In this document: positions 1-12,785 of the stretch, one piece after another
How positions within the stretch are numbered: position 1 is the stretch's first letter
Layout: each line of letters opens with the position of its first letter
NCBI GenBank assembly: GCA_963969495.1
Contig: OZ018322.1
Span: forward strand, 159,922,848-159,986,847
Direction: 5' to 3'
From: Ceratothoa steindachneri
Taxonomy: Eukaryota > Arthropoda > Malacostraca > Isopoda > Cymothoidae
DNA length: 64,000 nt
Translations under genes and position numbers: made by a program
Notes under the pieces: generated by a model
Seen by the model: only the letters and a program-made list of their open reading frames with translations
Told to the model about the DNA's origin: nothing
Databases searched by the model: none

Positions 1-1471
1 CAATCGCTTTAACTTTCATTAATAACCTTTGGTGGGGGACGGTGTCGAACGCCTTTTTAAAGTCTAAATATATTACGTCTAAAGCTTTGCTTTCATCGTA
101 CACGCAAATCATTTTGTGGAAGAATTCGAGCAAGTTAGTCAAGCACGATCTCGCACGCCTAAATCCATGTTGGGTATCGTTATTCAGCTTATTTGCCTCG
201 AGGTGGCTCACTATTCTCTCTCTAATTACAGATTCTAAAAGCTTCCCAACTACCGAAGTTAGACTAATAGGCCGAAAATTCGTTGCTTCAAATCTATTCC
301 CCTTCTTAAATATAGGTGTAACGTTTGCTCGCTTGAAATCCAACGGAACTACGCCATCCTCTAATGAGCGATTGAAAATTTCACGCAATGGCTTAACGAG
401 TTCATTTTGAAGCTCCTTTAAATGAATTGGATATACCCCATCGGGGCCCGGAGATTTCGACTTTTTCATTAGCTTAATAAATTTAAGGATTTCCTCGTCA
501 TTTATAGTTACATCGGATATGCAATTATCAGCACTACGAACTTCCCCAATTAACGATTCCAATTCGGAAGAATCTTCCACAGTAAACACGCTCGTAAAAT
601 GCTCATTCAAAATTTTGTACATTTCTGTCGGAATTTCAGTCAAACGACCATGCTTATCTTTGATCGGCCATATCGATCCTTTAACGGGTTTCCTATTATT
701 TACGTACCCATAAAACCGTTTCGGTTCATTCTTCGAATCCTTTGCGAGGTTTATTTCATACTTCTTCTTCGCATCTCTGACCGCACGTTTAACTTCCCTA
801 CGAGAATCTATGTAATTTTGCCGACTTATAACTGACCCATTGTTTTTATGAATTTCAAATTTTCTATTTCGATCCCGGATTAAGCGTAGTATTAACGGAC
901 TAAGCCACGGAGCTCTCACCGACTTCCTGCTCTTACGCACATACTTAACCAAATCAGAATTCACACGAAGCAGCGTACATCGAAGTTCTGCGTACATCTC
1001 TCCTACCGACCTGTTCTCGAATCGTATTACCCAGTCTATATCCTTAATCCTTTCGCGAAAAATATCGAAATCACAGCTACCAAAACGAGGGATGAGCTGC
1101 GAACTCATTCTAACTTCTACGCAGGTGTTTAGTTCGAATCTAATCGCATTATGGTCGCTGGAAGCTAAATGTTCACCCACACGTACGTTTTCTAACAATG
1201 ACTCATCGGTTGCCATGATTAAATCAAGAATATTGCTATCACGAGTAGGCTCTTCCACTTTTTGTACGAGAAAATTCTCCAACATAAAGTTTAATAGCCT
1301 CTCCCCCGGTTTATCAGAAGTAAGGTTGCTAAAGTTAACATTAGGTAAATTAAAATCGCCGCAGACTAATGTGGTCCCTTTTCTAATCCAAGACGTGAGC
1401 GTATCGAAGAGTGCAGCATCTTCTCTTTCCAATTGGCAAGGCGGACGATATACTACGACTAAGTCATCACT
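1..1471 (-). CDS. CR1-like LINE ORF2, partial (endonuclease C-terminal half + RT N-terminal half)
   Basis: On the minus strand one frame has no stop from 1471 to the window edge, about 490 codons; it is closed upstream by TGA at 1472-1474. In order it shows an apurinic-type endonuclease (EEP): YRPP at 1439-1450, GDFN at 1349-1360 and SSDHN near 1148-1162. A basic linker follows, then RT motifs: SPGPDG (~437-454), a PISLTSVVGKLLES block (~260-305), QHGF..ARSCLTNL (~130-180) and YLDFKKAFDTVPH (~32-70). The YADD box and C-terminus must lie outside the window. The EEP lacks its N-terminal part, so the copy looks 5'-truncated near 1475. Family assignment rests on the EEP-RT order and the KKAFDTVPH style typical of CR1/jockey-type LINEs. 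The long intact frame is unusual beside the decayed elements elsewhere here and suggests a young insertion. Confidence 0.88.
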
Positions 1472-1475
1472 TCAA

Positions 1476-3900
1476 CCTCCCACTTTGAAGTCCGAGCGGC
1501 CTCACCTCAATTGCAGAAGACATCCGTAAGCCAACCCCTCTTCCCCTTTTAGTAACTCAATTGAGTTATTCCTTCTCCCCCCCATTTGAATAGTCTCCTC
1601 CGGGAATACCTTAAGTGCTCACTTAATAGCCTGATTTATAACTACAATTCGCCCTTTCATTTAATGATGTGATTTTGCCCGTTAATTCTCTGAGATAATT
1701 TTACCCATCAATTCTCTCATTATTTTTGTGTAAATAAAATTATATTTTTGTACATGTCTCTTTAAATAACCTTGAGCTTTGCCATTGTCCATAATTTACC
1801 TGACCTCGTTGCACTCTCTCACGCTACTCAGCCCGTCTAAACTCGTGGTTTTCCGTCCCTTTTGTCGGTTCACTTTCAAGTTATTGGTCCTTCCCTTATA
1901 GATATAATATGTTAATGATATAAGGTAATGTTATACCACGACAATTATATCGATTATACTAGTCGTAATTTCAGTTTTCATCGAATTATTTTCTATTGAT
2001 AATCCTAAAAGCAGTTTTGTTTTTCCTGGAATTATTTTATCGATAATACAAGATCAATTACAATACTTAAGTTCCCACAATCTATCAACTTACTCTTCAA
2101 TTGACGTCTACCTCCATGTTTAAACACTGAGACCTTCATCATTATTCAGCATTATTATCATCGTAAGGTACTCTACGTTCATGTGGGTGGAGGAGAAGAG
2201 AACATAAAGAGGTTTTTTTCTAAACCAGCGACCCATATCGGGATTAGTGACTTCTTATGACATGGTAACGAAGATAATAGGAATATGCTATAGGTCCACA
2301 TAAAACAAACTACCCATAATGATAAAAATTTATCACTTATCATCTTCAAACGATTTCCCACAAATTACGTTTGGCGCCCGGGAAAGGTTTTCATAAAGCA
2401 TCGCATTTGCAGTAATAAATATTACTGGTTCTTGTTCTTCCGGGGCCTCAAGCTAGCGGCCTCTATCCGGGTTTCTTCGTCTTTTATAAAATATGCCGGA
2501 GGGAGGTATGGTTATTCTTTCTGTCAGAGAGACAGGCATCGAAAAATACTTCTGTATTTTTCATATTAAAAATACAAATTAGCGTAGTTTGAATCATTTA
2601 ATAATATTTTAAATACAAAATTATAGGACGCTATCAAACTTGTGGTAAATAGCGAAAAAATCACTTTTACTCATCACTTAATTTGGCAAGTTCATGTGCA
2701 TTAATTTGACATAAATTATTCCTCATATTCGGCCCGAATTTGGGGCACTCCGAGATCCATTATACCAATTAAAACAAAAAAACAAACGTGTGAAATATAT
2801 GAAGGGACTGGCTAAAATTCAAAAGGTGTTGTGATGTACCTTTAATTGAACTGTAGAGTGTTACTCTTAGTACTTTATTGATTTTTTCTTTCCTCCATCG
2901 CGCATATTAAATTCTGAAAGCTTACCAAATTTGGTCCTTGACCTAATGTTTTGTATTTTTAAATGACCCACAGAGAAAGAAATCTAAAGTTCAACCAGTT
3001 TTGCGTTCACATAATAAGTGTCATTATTTAAGGATGAAAGCTCCTCTTTTAAAAATTTAACAGAACTATGATCCCAATGAATAAGTCTCCTAACGAATTT
3101 TTAAGTGTTTTTCAGAAAGGTTAGATATTTTTCATTTTATTTACTTTTGAATATCATGATTTGCCTGGTTTTGTTAATCAGAAAAGTGAAACCATGGACT
3201 TAATTCTTGTTAGGCCGAAATCATCACACAAAAATAAATTAATGCATTTAAACACTTTAATGGCTTATTCACGTTTCCAAAATTATTTTAAAGGTGCCTG
3301 TTCCAAATAATAAAAGAAGAAAATTGGTTTCGTGTTTTACCACAGATCTGCTCTCCCTCAGTGGGGACTTATACTCTATCGTGACATCCAAACCATAGGA
3401 ATGCCAGGCACTGGGTAGATGACTGGAATGGGCTCTCCAGGCGGAGACATACCAAACTCGATATGGTTTGAATTCGCTACAGGCGGAAGTGGTCATTCCA
3501 GTTGACTTTGCAACCAAGATAACCCATTATAATACGCCCTTTACCTTTACAAAATCGTTTATTAGGCGTTCCCATGATAAATATGAGAAAAAATTACTAA
3601 GAATTATTAATAATAATACATTATTGTAAGGTACTCGTTGAGTCAACTTGTCGTATAGGGCGGCTGTCTATCAACTAACAAAAACTAGAGCGAAAAAGTG
3701 CTGCTTTAACTTACGTTTTAAATGACCGAGACGAATGTGGATTGTGTAGAAGCAGGGACTTGATTCCAAATTCTGCGAGAGAAGATCAAGAAAACGCGAT
3801 CAGTAATACAGCACGGATGATTAAGAGAAACAGCAAGCTCCAAATGACCCCTTGCTCGCGAATTTACCACACGTTGTAACACACCTAACTTCCTTTTTGA
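1476..3900. other. AT-rich stretch with no recognised gene
   Basis: No frame longer than about 80 codons and no motif I recognise. The first bases, to about 1640, are somewhat C/T-rich and may belong to the target into which the LINE at the left edge inserted. Confidence 0.5.
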
Positions 3901-3904
3901 AAGA

Positions 3905-4446
3905 CTAAACTTGGGAGGACATTGTCTATTATATCATTCAAAGGAGAATTCTCAACAACATAAGAGTTTCAAATTTCGTTAGAATCTGCTGAATAGCTAT
4001 GATATTATTGCCAAAATAAATAATTCCCTGGCTAATCTTGGGAGGACTTTAGAAATTATATTATTTGAAATAGAATTTAAAACAACATAAGGGTTTTAGA
4101 GTTTCGTTAAAATCGGCCAAATAGTTATGATTTTATAGCCAAAACAAAATAATTTGGGGTCTAACCTTGGGAGGACTTTGACAATTATACCATTCGAAAG
4201 AGAATGTAAAACAACATAAAGAATTCCAATTCCGTTAAAATCGGCCGAATAGATATGATGTTATTGCCAAAACAATATAATTCCTTGGCTAACCTTGGGA
4301 GAATTTTGACAATTATATCATTTAAAAGATAATTTAAAACAACATAAGGGTTTCAAATTTCGTTATAATCGGCGGAATGCTGACAATATTTTTACCCTCC
4401 CCCATCAAAAAGAAATAATAACCGGGGACCGACCGACCGACCGACT
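3905..4446. repeat. 128-bp tandem repeat, about 3.8 units, ending in (GACC)n
   Basis: A marker CTTGGGAGGAC (or a variant) recurs at 3910, 4038, 4166 and 4294, exactly 128 bp apart each time. Each unit also carries ATTATATCATT, AAAACAACATAAGGGTTTCA and AAATCGGCCGAATAG-like blocks followed by ATGATGTTATTGCCAAAACA. After the last unit comes a short unique stretch and a (GACC)n tail at 4427-4445. The same unit and the same tail recur at 6540-6806, so this is a dispersed family rather than a chance local duplication. It has no coding frame and could be a non-autonomous element or a satellite-like repeat carried by one. Confidence 0.85.
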
Positions 4447-6539
4447 TGGTGAGATGTAGAGTCGCACGCGACCCTCAATGATCCTACATATACTAAAATA
4501 TATTTTCTTACTAAAACTATAGATTGAAAATTGCAAAGTTTTGCTTCGCAGTCAAAGTAGCACTTGTGATTAAAAATATGATTGAGGGTTCCCAAAAGGA
4601 CGCCCTTCACCTATGATCATCTCCTCTTCCCCTTGATCCCTCTCCAGTTGCCTCTGACTCGCCTTGATTGATCGAAGATTAAAGAAATTGAAACTTAAGT
4701 TAAATGCCAAATTCAAGAAATTATAATTATAAAAATAAATTCAATTACTTATCGGAATTAAATAAAACTAAAAAACTGCACATATTTGAATTAATAGGAG
4801 TGGAATCTTCTTAAATTCGTCGGAAGAAACTCAATATTGGCTGAATTTCAAATAACATTGCAAACTGCACCTGCAAATTATGTGCCTTCATGAATAGGAA
4901 TAAGGTATTTGAACTGTAGTTAATTAAAGTAACGGAATTGGTGTTTTCATTTAGTTAATTGATCTTTTGGTGATGGACATCAAAGTGGAGATAGCATAGA
5001 CTATGATGCTCTTTGCGGAAGACATTGTACTTCATTGGCGCAGTACTCAAGAGTACAGAGCAAATTAGATAGTAGAAAGAAACACTGAAGTAGAGAGGCA
5101 TGAAAATTAGCCTGAAATAAATAGTATTTTTGATTCGATCAATAAGATTTATCTGGTAGGTGAATTAAGATTTAGACAACATAAGCTTAAGATAATGAAA
5201 GCTTTAAAGCAATTTGGATTTCATCAAGGGAGCTTTCAGAGTTAAATGCAGAAATAAACCACATGATTCAACGAGTGTGGAGAAATTGGAGCAAATATTA
5301 GTATTTTTAAGCGATAGGAATATCGTAGTAGCTGATAATTGTATATTTTAGGAGCAAGATGAGTCCGGCGTACTAAATGAGCAAAATTTTAACATGGCCA
5401 GATATACAATACTGAAATTATGTTAGAAATAGTGCAACAAAACGTATGATGATTTTAAAATATAGAAATGTCTCGCATTAATTAAAGTATTATTCTTTTA
5501 AATAAAACATAATACTCACCTTTTTAACGGATTTTACCTTGTAAATTGCCAGCTGCTGTTTTGTGTAGTTTTTTTATCGCGAATATAAACATATCAGGAT
5601 ATTTGCTTTGAGATTCTATGACATTAATTAACGAGTATTAGTTCATAGCAAAACAAAAGCTTTTTTTGAAGATAATAACTTTTTATTAGCACAAGTATAG
5701 GACTAATTTCGACCGTCTCTTCTAAAATCAACAAGAAAAACAGCTGAAATTAATAATAAAAACGGCCACGTAAGAAGGAGTGATGAAAACATGGAAAAGA
5801 GAAATATTTACAGATAAGCGCTACCTCTTAGTAATGATTAAGTGATTTCATCTTGGAGGTAATGATAAATATGATGACTCACTTGAATCTGAATTACCCT
5901 TTTGGTAACTAACAAACATTAGAAGGAGCGAAACAAATAAATGCTGTGGATGCTCGTTAAAAAATAAAACAGGAAAGAACTTGGATCTATGACGCAACTG
6001 AAACATTCGCTCGCGCAGACGTGGCAACTCTAAGAATTAACCGATTTGAAAAAATATCACAAACATGTATAAACCAATAACATCATGTTTTCTAGCGGCC
6101 TACAATTGATGCACGCTCGCATTATATTTTATTTGGAGTTCATTTTAAAAATATTAGTATCTATATAAACATTTTAGTAAATTCCACATATCGAAATAAA
6201 TACTATTACGGAGCTACTCTCAGAATTACCCTGGCAATTTACTTACTTTCAGGATAAAAGGTCTGATTTACTTTAAGGCTATTGCAATCGCATCATATTG
6301 TATTATATTTCATTTTTAAGGTAATTTTGAAATGAGGACGAGAGAAATCTTTGCTCTTATTATATCCCACCGAACCACCCAAATAAATATAACATAAAAA
6401 TGTAATCCCATCCCTCGATTCCCACGTATGAGAACTGGAATTAAGAAATCTATCTGAGCTACTCGAGTAACCGGCCGTTCAGCCATCCGAATTAGAAGAA
6501 GAAAATGCGACATTTGAAGAGAAAAGATCAGCTGTTTAT
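4447..6539. other. Anonymous AT-rich interval between two copies of the 128-bp repeat
   Basis: Only short accidental frames. If the two flanking repeat blocks belong to one larger element, this would be its interior, but I see no terminal repeats or coding motif to support that. Confidence 0.4.
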
Positions 6540-6806
6540 TGCTATATAATTTCTTAGCTAACCTTGGGAGTAATTTGCCAATTATATCATTCAAAAAAAG
6601 AATTGGCCTATTAGTTATGATGTTATTGCTAAAACAGAATCATTCATTGGCTAAACTCGGTAGGACTTTAGTAATTATATCAATCAAAAGAGAATGCAAA
6701 ACAACATGGGGGTTTCAAATTTCCTTAGAATCGGCCGATTAATTACAATATTATTACAAAAACCAAAAGAAAAGCAAAAGAGAGACCGACCGACCGACCG
6801 ACCGAC
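6540..6806. repeat. Second copy of the 128-bp repeat family with (GACC)n tail
   Basis: Markers at 6563 (CCTTGGGAGTAATTT) and 6656 (CTCGGTAGGACTTT) match those at 3.9-4.3 kb. The spacing is 93 rather than 128 bp because the first unit lacks about 35 bp of the middle. The AATCGGCCGATTAATTA and TTATTGCTAAAACA blocks are present. The copy ends in (GACC)n at 6784-6806, in the same orientation and at the same relative place as the tail at 4427-4445. Confidence 0.8.
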
Positions 6807-7430
6807 ATAGAGGAATGTAAATTAACGGCAACTAGACTCGTAAACAACTAAAACTCATATTTAAATTTTTAGATTATTAGGATATGTGTATGAATACTGG
6901 AATATGTCTTATAGAGAAGCTAAAACTGATATACGCTTTTTCTGAGAGCATTTTTGGTTTTGTTTTTCAAACTTAGTTTTATCAAGATAAATGTTGAGCA
7001 ATCACAAAGATAAGAGCAGATAAGAATTTCTAACACCCCAAAACTAATTTTGAAAACATCTCATTAAAGAAATTAGCAAAAATAAATTTTCACCCCACAA
7101 ATTGACGCACCCTAATACTATCAGTATCTTAATTTATCAAAAATTATTTAGATTTAAAGCTGATATACTTTTTTGTGATTCACTTTGTAAACCGAAGGCC
7201 GCAAAGGTTAACAAAACACTGTTATAAATGCAAATTTCCATACTTATATTAAACGAAGGTTAATAAAGTTTACAAAGCACTTGAAAATCTGTAATAAATA
7301 CAATTTAACAATCAGGAAGGTCAAATGGTAAAGAGCAAAAATATACAAGGAAAAGAGCATTTGACATAAGCAAAAGTTGAAAACATATAAATAAGAAAGT
7401 ACTTTAAATATTAAATATTCTCGACTGATC
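6807..7430. other. AT-rich spacer
   Basis: Nothing recognised; many stops in all frames. Confidence 0.4.
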
Positions 7431-7432
7431 TT

Positions 7433-8010
7433 TCTACAGGTACTTGGACTAATTTTATTCCATTCTTCTAAACATATTTTTTAAAATCAATTAGTTAGCG
7501 GCTGTTGTTTCGGAAACATGAGTTTCAATTCATTCCATAGGTTTTCAATGGATTCAAGTCCGGAGATTGACTTGCCATTCCAAAACTAACTTTACCTGAA
7601 TGCAGCCAATTCTTAGTCTCTTTTGCCGTATGCTTGGAGTTATTTCCATCTTTAAATGCCGATCATGGTTTCAAATACAGATACTTAACAAAAGATAACA
7701 AATTTCTTTCCAACATTCTCCTGTATATTTCGCCGTTCATTCTTTCTTCGACTACCGCCATTCTTAAAACCCCTGACGAGCAAAACAAAACCCATACTAT
7801 GATTGATCCACCACCGAATTTAAATATAGGCATTGTATTATTTGGCGCGTAGACTGCATACTCTTGGCTTCAATTCTTGCTGATTGAATTGGGAACGAAA
7901 ATTTTATTTTCCTTTCAAATGGCAAATACATTTGTTCCCTACACCTTACTAGATTTTTAAATCTTCATTTTCAATCGCTAAAAGAGCTTCATAGGGAGTT
8001 TTCTTAATGA
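7433..8010 (-). pseudogene. Tc1/mariner-type transposase relic
   Basis: Read on the minus strand the interval gives, with stops and frameshifts, a Tc1-like transposase core. There is a KFGGGSIIVWV..SSG block (~7810), a MNGEIYRRMLERNLL block (~7720), then KDGNNSKHTAKETKNWL (~7620) and SQSPDLNP..ENLWNELK (~7530). In this family the transposase cuts and rejoins DNA at terminal inverted repeats with a DDE/D triad. The region that normally reads QDN.PKHT is altered to KDGNNSKHT. The N-terminal DNA-binding half is not visible beyond about 8010, and I did not find terminal inverted repeats. It is a dead fragment. The forward-strand frame at 7634-7852 is its antisense shadow. Confidence 0.75.
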
Positions 8011-9507
8011 GTGTGGTCCTTCTTAGAGTACGAGAGAGAGAGCATAAGGGCACAGCGTTCTACTTAGAGTACTTTGGTAACTTCAATTAAACTGGTTTCC
8101 AGACCTTGCTGCAGCTCTCTAAAAATATTTCGTGCCTTCTTACATACTGTTTTAGCAGGTTTTTGAGCTGTACCTTCCAATAACAACCGAAAAAGATATG
8201 TATGATCGAAAGATAAATTGATTTACGAGAATTCCAAAGGCGTATTATAGTAACAACTGAATTTAGAAGTACAGAGACCTGTCGGTACACAAGAACACTC
8301 TTCTAAAGGGCTGAATACGTTCACGAAGATACTTACTGATTTGTTTGTTTTTATCCAAGGGGAAGATTTCGAGGGTACTACTATCTTTTAATGAATAATG
8401 CAGTAGCTTTACACAATGACGCATAACCTAACAATTAGTTGAGAATATTCTCGACATTCGGGAAAAATTTGGATTAGTTTTTAATGAGGGATGTTACGGA
8501 TCTAATTTATTCGTATGTATTCAGAAAAATGTGTTTTAATCTTTTGGGTTGTCAAATTTTATGTAAACCATTTTGCTTTTTTGATCAATACATTGTGTTT
8601 ATTTTCTAAAGTTCCACGTGCGTTGTAAAACTAATATTTAACCTGCGTAAATGAAAAGTATGTAAATTTGCATTTAGAAGAATGTGTTGTAAACCCTTGC
8701 ATTCATGATTTGTATCGCATCTAAAGATAAATGTGTTTACTCCATATTGAACTGAAAGGTTATAAGACAGACCTTTTAGGAATGAAAAGTATTTATAAAT
8801 ATAATTTTTAATTTAGGTAGAGATTTCGAAAGTAACCGACTCCTAATACCATTCCAACAATGAAAACGAAGAAGTTAAGAGTTTGCAACATTTACGAATT
8901 CTAGTTTGAAGTAATCTGCCATAGCAACGTTCTCCTTACTATTCACCCTCACCCCTCCACGAAGGCGATTTCTGATATTGAGTTCTTGACTCTAAGCCAA
9001 CCAATTGTCTACCGTGAGCGAGATTGTGAACTTCGCTTCAAATTCCGACCTGAAGAAATCTTTTCACTGCTAACTCGTTGCTACCCTGATGAAAGTTCCT
9101 CCTGAGATAAGAAATTTCATAAACTCCCCAACAATGTTCAGCAAAAAATAAAAAAATAAAAATTCTGCGAAACAGCTGATTAGTATTTCACCCTTTTCCA
9201 TTACAAATACATGTATGGTTATTTATAGATGTATGTATATTTGATGTATTTAGGAATATTTATTTCACAACCTTTTATTATGACTTATTAAAAGCCTTCT
9301 GCTCTTTACTTTAACTTTTTTTAATATTCTCTTTCTTTCTTTTTTTTTTTACGCCGGGTATATAATGGATAAAATTTTAGCCATTTCTGTGAAAATTCAT
9401 CGAATGATCAGGGAAACCAGTTACTCCCGAAAGATTCTCCAAAGTAAAAATTATATTTCTAAAAACTTTTCAGGAAAACTGCATCTTACTTTAAAATTTA
9501 AACCTCG

Positions 9508-9510
<3 letters not shown>
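8011..9510. other. AT-rich interval with no confirmed gene
   Basis: Short frames only. A 35-residue stretch near 8995-9100 faintly resembles a transposase N-terminus but is too short to call. Confidence 0.4.

Positions 9511-9511
<1 letters not shown>

Positions 9512-9597
<86 letters not shown>
9512..9597. repeat. (AT)n microsatellite, ~43 units
   Basis: Uninterrupted alternating A and T over 86 bp. It abuts the Penelope-like 3' terminal region to its right, the same arrangement seen at 35.5 kb. Confidence 0.97.
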
Positions 9598-9599
<2 letters not shown>

Positions 9600-9600
<1 letters not shown>

Positions 9601-10130
9601 AGTCCCATCTTCAAGAAATAGCAATAATTTTAAAATCAGTAATCTGAAATTAAAATCTAAATATACTAGGCCACAAGTTCACTAGTGTAATGGTATAAAA
9701 TTGAGAAAAATGATATAAACTTCGATAAAATACTAAAAGGAACGTTATATTGAGTAAAAAAAAACAACAAAAAATAGTGAAGTATGTATACTAAAAAATT
9801 AATGGAAACGAAATTATATCAATCAAAGGCAAACAAAATAATCGTAAAAGTACAAAATTTAAGAATTAAACTTAGGGAAAATAAAAAAGAAAACCTGAAT
9901 AAATAAATTAAACATTAACTCACATAGTTATTTTAAAATGATAATTGAAAACGGGCAGGAAATTCAAGATTAAATATAGCTTGGTTGGTGGTTATAAACA
10001 ACGGAAAGGATGACGAGTCATTATTTAAATTCAAGGAATCGTGTTTAATCCTGAAAGATTCTTTAATCCAGATCGTCGATGTCGATTTAACCAATGTTAA
10101 GACAGAAATATCATTTAAGTACAAGTCTGT
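9600..10130 (-). mobile_element. Penelope-like element, 3' end (ORF C-terminus plus terminal region)
   Basis: The minus-strand frame at 9933-10124 encodes a WIKESFRIKH / NNDSSSFPLFI type tail. That is the usual C-terminus after the GIY-YIG domain in many PLEs. Downstream on the minus strand, 9930-9600, the sequence matches the terminal region of the PLE at 35.7-36.2 kb: shared GCAGGAAATT, AACGGAAA(A/G)GATGACG and CCCATCTTCA blocks. It then stops at the (AT)n tract. RT and GIY-YIG are absent, because upstream sequence beyond about 10130 is unrelated. It is therefore a 5'-truncated copy of the same PLE family. Confidence 0.7.
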
Positions 10131-10699
10131 TTATCAATCTCTAGCAAGTTACCTGATGCAAGAATACTCTATATTACTCAATTTGCTGCTTTCGTTCGAT
10201 TCTAGTATTTCGTTACTTATTTGGCTTCCTTCTTTTTAAATATTGCGAGGTAGCAAAGATTCGCCGTTAATGACAACAATTTTTCTCTTTTCTATATGTT
10301 ACTATAGTGATTTAGGGAGAGTTCGATCAATTGTTAATTATGATACTATTTCTCTCCATTTTGGTCAAGCCGATTAATAAATATTTGGCTGAAATTTCGT
10401 TAACTTACGGCAATAAGAAAGTCGTGTTTTAGTTAGTGGTTATAACTTATCTAATCATATCACCTACACTTGTTAAAAACAAATCACATCTTTCCATTTG
10501 GCGAATAGAGTAGGGTCATATAGACTCTAGGGTACGAAATAGACTTTTATGAAATTTATGACATTTTATAAAATTTCGAGTCTATATACCTTCAAAATTA
10601 TATTTATCATTAGGAAAATATGAACTAGTATAGGAGTGTCAAAGAATTATTATTAACAAATAATTAGTCATTAATTTGAAAATAATAAGATAAAATCGC
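10131..10699. other. AT-rich spacer
   Basis: No motif recognised between the PLE fragment and the minisatellite. Confidence 0.4.
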
Positions 10700-12785
10700 A
10701 AATTTCAACAGGTTCGTTAATAATATGATAGAATTGGAGAAAGTCTAGATGAAATAAGGGTACGATAGAGAACTGTGTTGTAATGGAAGAGGAAACAGGT
10801 TACGCTATGAAAATGCTGAGGAAGCGTAGATGAAAGCATGGTACTAGAGAGAAATATAGAAGAAGCCTAGATGAAAAAAGATACTATAGATAAAAATAAT
10901 GGAAACATAGATGGAAGAAGGGTATTGAGCTTAATGTAGAGAAAGTGTAGATAAGAGAGGATGCTATATATAAATGTGGAGGAAGGTTAGTTGAAAGAAA
11001 GGTAGAATAGAAAATATGGGAAAGCGTAGTTTAAAGAAGGTTCCAAAAGGGAACTCTTCAAGAAGCGTGAATAAAAGCAAGGTACTATAATAAAACGTTA
11101 AGGAAGTGTACATGAAAGAAAACTACTATTGATAAATGTAGAGGAAGCCTAGATAAAAGTTAAAAGAGTCGTACTAAAAACAAGTGTGAAGGAAGCGTAG
11201 ATGAAAGAATTGGTACTATTATAAAATAGAGAAGAAGCGTAGTTGAAAGAGGAGTGGGGTAAATAAATATGGAGGAAGCATAGATGAAATATTGGTACCG
11301 TAAAGAATTGTGTAAGAAGTAAAGATGAAAGCAAATCACCACAACTCAATATGGAGTGAGCGGAGATGGAAAAATGGTAAAATAAAGAAATTTATAGTAA
11401 GCGTTGATGAAAGAAGCGAACTAAAGGGAAATGTGTAGGAAGCATGGAAGAAAAATACGTACCATACAGAAATGTGGCAGCAGCGTATATGAGAGTAAGA
11501 TAATATAAAAAGAATTACGAAGAAGCATAAGTAATATGTAGAAGGGTATCAAAGGGAACTGTTAGAAAGTGTAGAATAAAGAGTAATATAAATAATCTCG
11601 TGGATGCGTTCTATCGAGTAGCGTAGATGAAGGTAGAATAGTATATAGATATGTGGATCAGCCTAGATGAGAGAAGAGCATTATAGGTAAATCTTGAGTA
11701 GGCGTAGATGAATGAATAGTATAGAGAGAAATGTGGAGGAAGCCTATATAAGAGAGGGTAATTTAGAGAAATGTGAAAGAAATGTAAGATGAGAAATGTG
11801 GAGAAAGCGTAGATTAAAAACGCATGATATATCAAGAGCTGTAGAAACCGTAGTTGCAGGAAGGGTACAAAAAAGACATGCGGAGGAAGCGAATTTAAAA
11901 AAAAAGCAGAATTAAGTGCTGTTGCGGAAGAGTAGAGGAAAGAAATGTACTATGGAGAAATGAGGAGGAAACGTAGGTAAAAAATGTGTAAGGAAAAGAA
12001 ATGTGGACGAAACATAGATCATAGCATGGTACTATAGAGAAATGTAGAGGAAGCGTAAATGAAATAATGGTACTATTCAGAAAATTTCACAAAAGAAGAA
12101 ATGAACTATAGTAAGGTGGAAGAAGCGTAAATAAAAAAATGTACTATAGAGAAAAAGGGAGCATAAGTATAGGAAAAATGGTACTCGTACTATGAAAAAA
12201 TGTGGAGAAAGCATAGAGGAAAACCCTGTAATATAGAAAAACTAGGGGCATAATAGATAAATGAAAGCTACTACAAAGGAAACGTAGATGAATTAAGGGT
12301 ACTATATAGTAATCTGGAGGAATCATAGATTAAATAGTGTATTATAGCGAATTTTTGAGGAAGCATAGGTGATAAATAGGTACTTTAGCGACATGTGGTG
12401 GAAGTTAGATCAAAATTAGATACTATAGGATATATAAGGGAAGAAAGTTACTATAGAGTATTGAGGATACGTAGTTTGAAAAAAGGCCCTATCTAGAAAT
12501 AAGTAAGAAGCGAATATCAAATATGGGAACTATAGTGAAATGTGAAGCAGGCGTTGATGAAACAAACTGTACTATATGAAAATTTTAAGTAAACGTAGAC
12601 GAAAATAGTGTACTATATTGAAAATATTCCAAGCATAGGAAGAAATAAAAGTAATATAGAGAAAGTGGAGAAAAACTATATGAAAGAATGATACTTTAGA
12701 TTTATCTCAAGGAAGTGAAGATGAAAAAAGGTTCTGTAAAGAAATTTGTAGGATGTGTAAATGGAATAATGGCAATATGTATATA
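10700..12785. repeat. Degenerate 40-41-bp minisatellite array, about 50 copies
   Basis: A unit close to GGAAGCGTAGATGAAAGAAG followed by GGTACTATAGAGAAATGTGGA repeats head to tail through the whole interval. Sampled starts at 10821, 10862, 10902, 10941, 10982 and 11020 give spacings of 38-41 bp. Copies differ by many substitutions and small indels, so the array is old. Open frames inside it on the minus strand (for example 11149-11349 and 11611-11835) are low-complexity products of the repeat and not genes. Purines are concentrated on the plus strand throughout. Confidence 0.9.

Noticed and set aside
42..1529. Plus-strand frames at 42-410, 519-713 and 1092-1529
   Set aside because: Antisense shadows of the open CR1-like frame on the minus strand.
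3269..3517. 82-codon minus frame with several Ser and Trp
   Set aside because: No recognisable domain, no second copy, no splice context.
3910..4390. CRISPR-like regular spacing
   Set aside because: The whole 128-bp period is conserved, with no unique spacers, and the context is animal DNA; it is a tandem repeat.
8995..9100. Short plus-strand stretch YRERDCELRFKFRPEEIF, faintly like a Harbinger transposase N-terminus
   Set aside because: About 35 residues only, no further motif on either side, no terminal repeats.
9365..9685. 106-codon plus frame
   Set aside because: About half of it is Tyr-Ile from the (AT)n tract; the rest has no domain.
11149..12326. Several minus-strand frames of 60-74 codons
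   Set aside because: They are translations of the 40-41-bp minisatellite.
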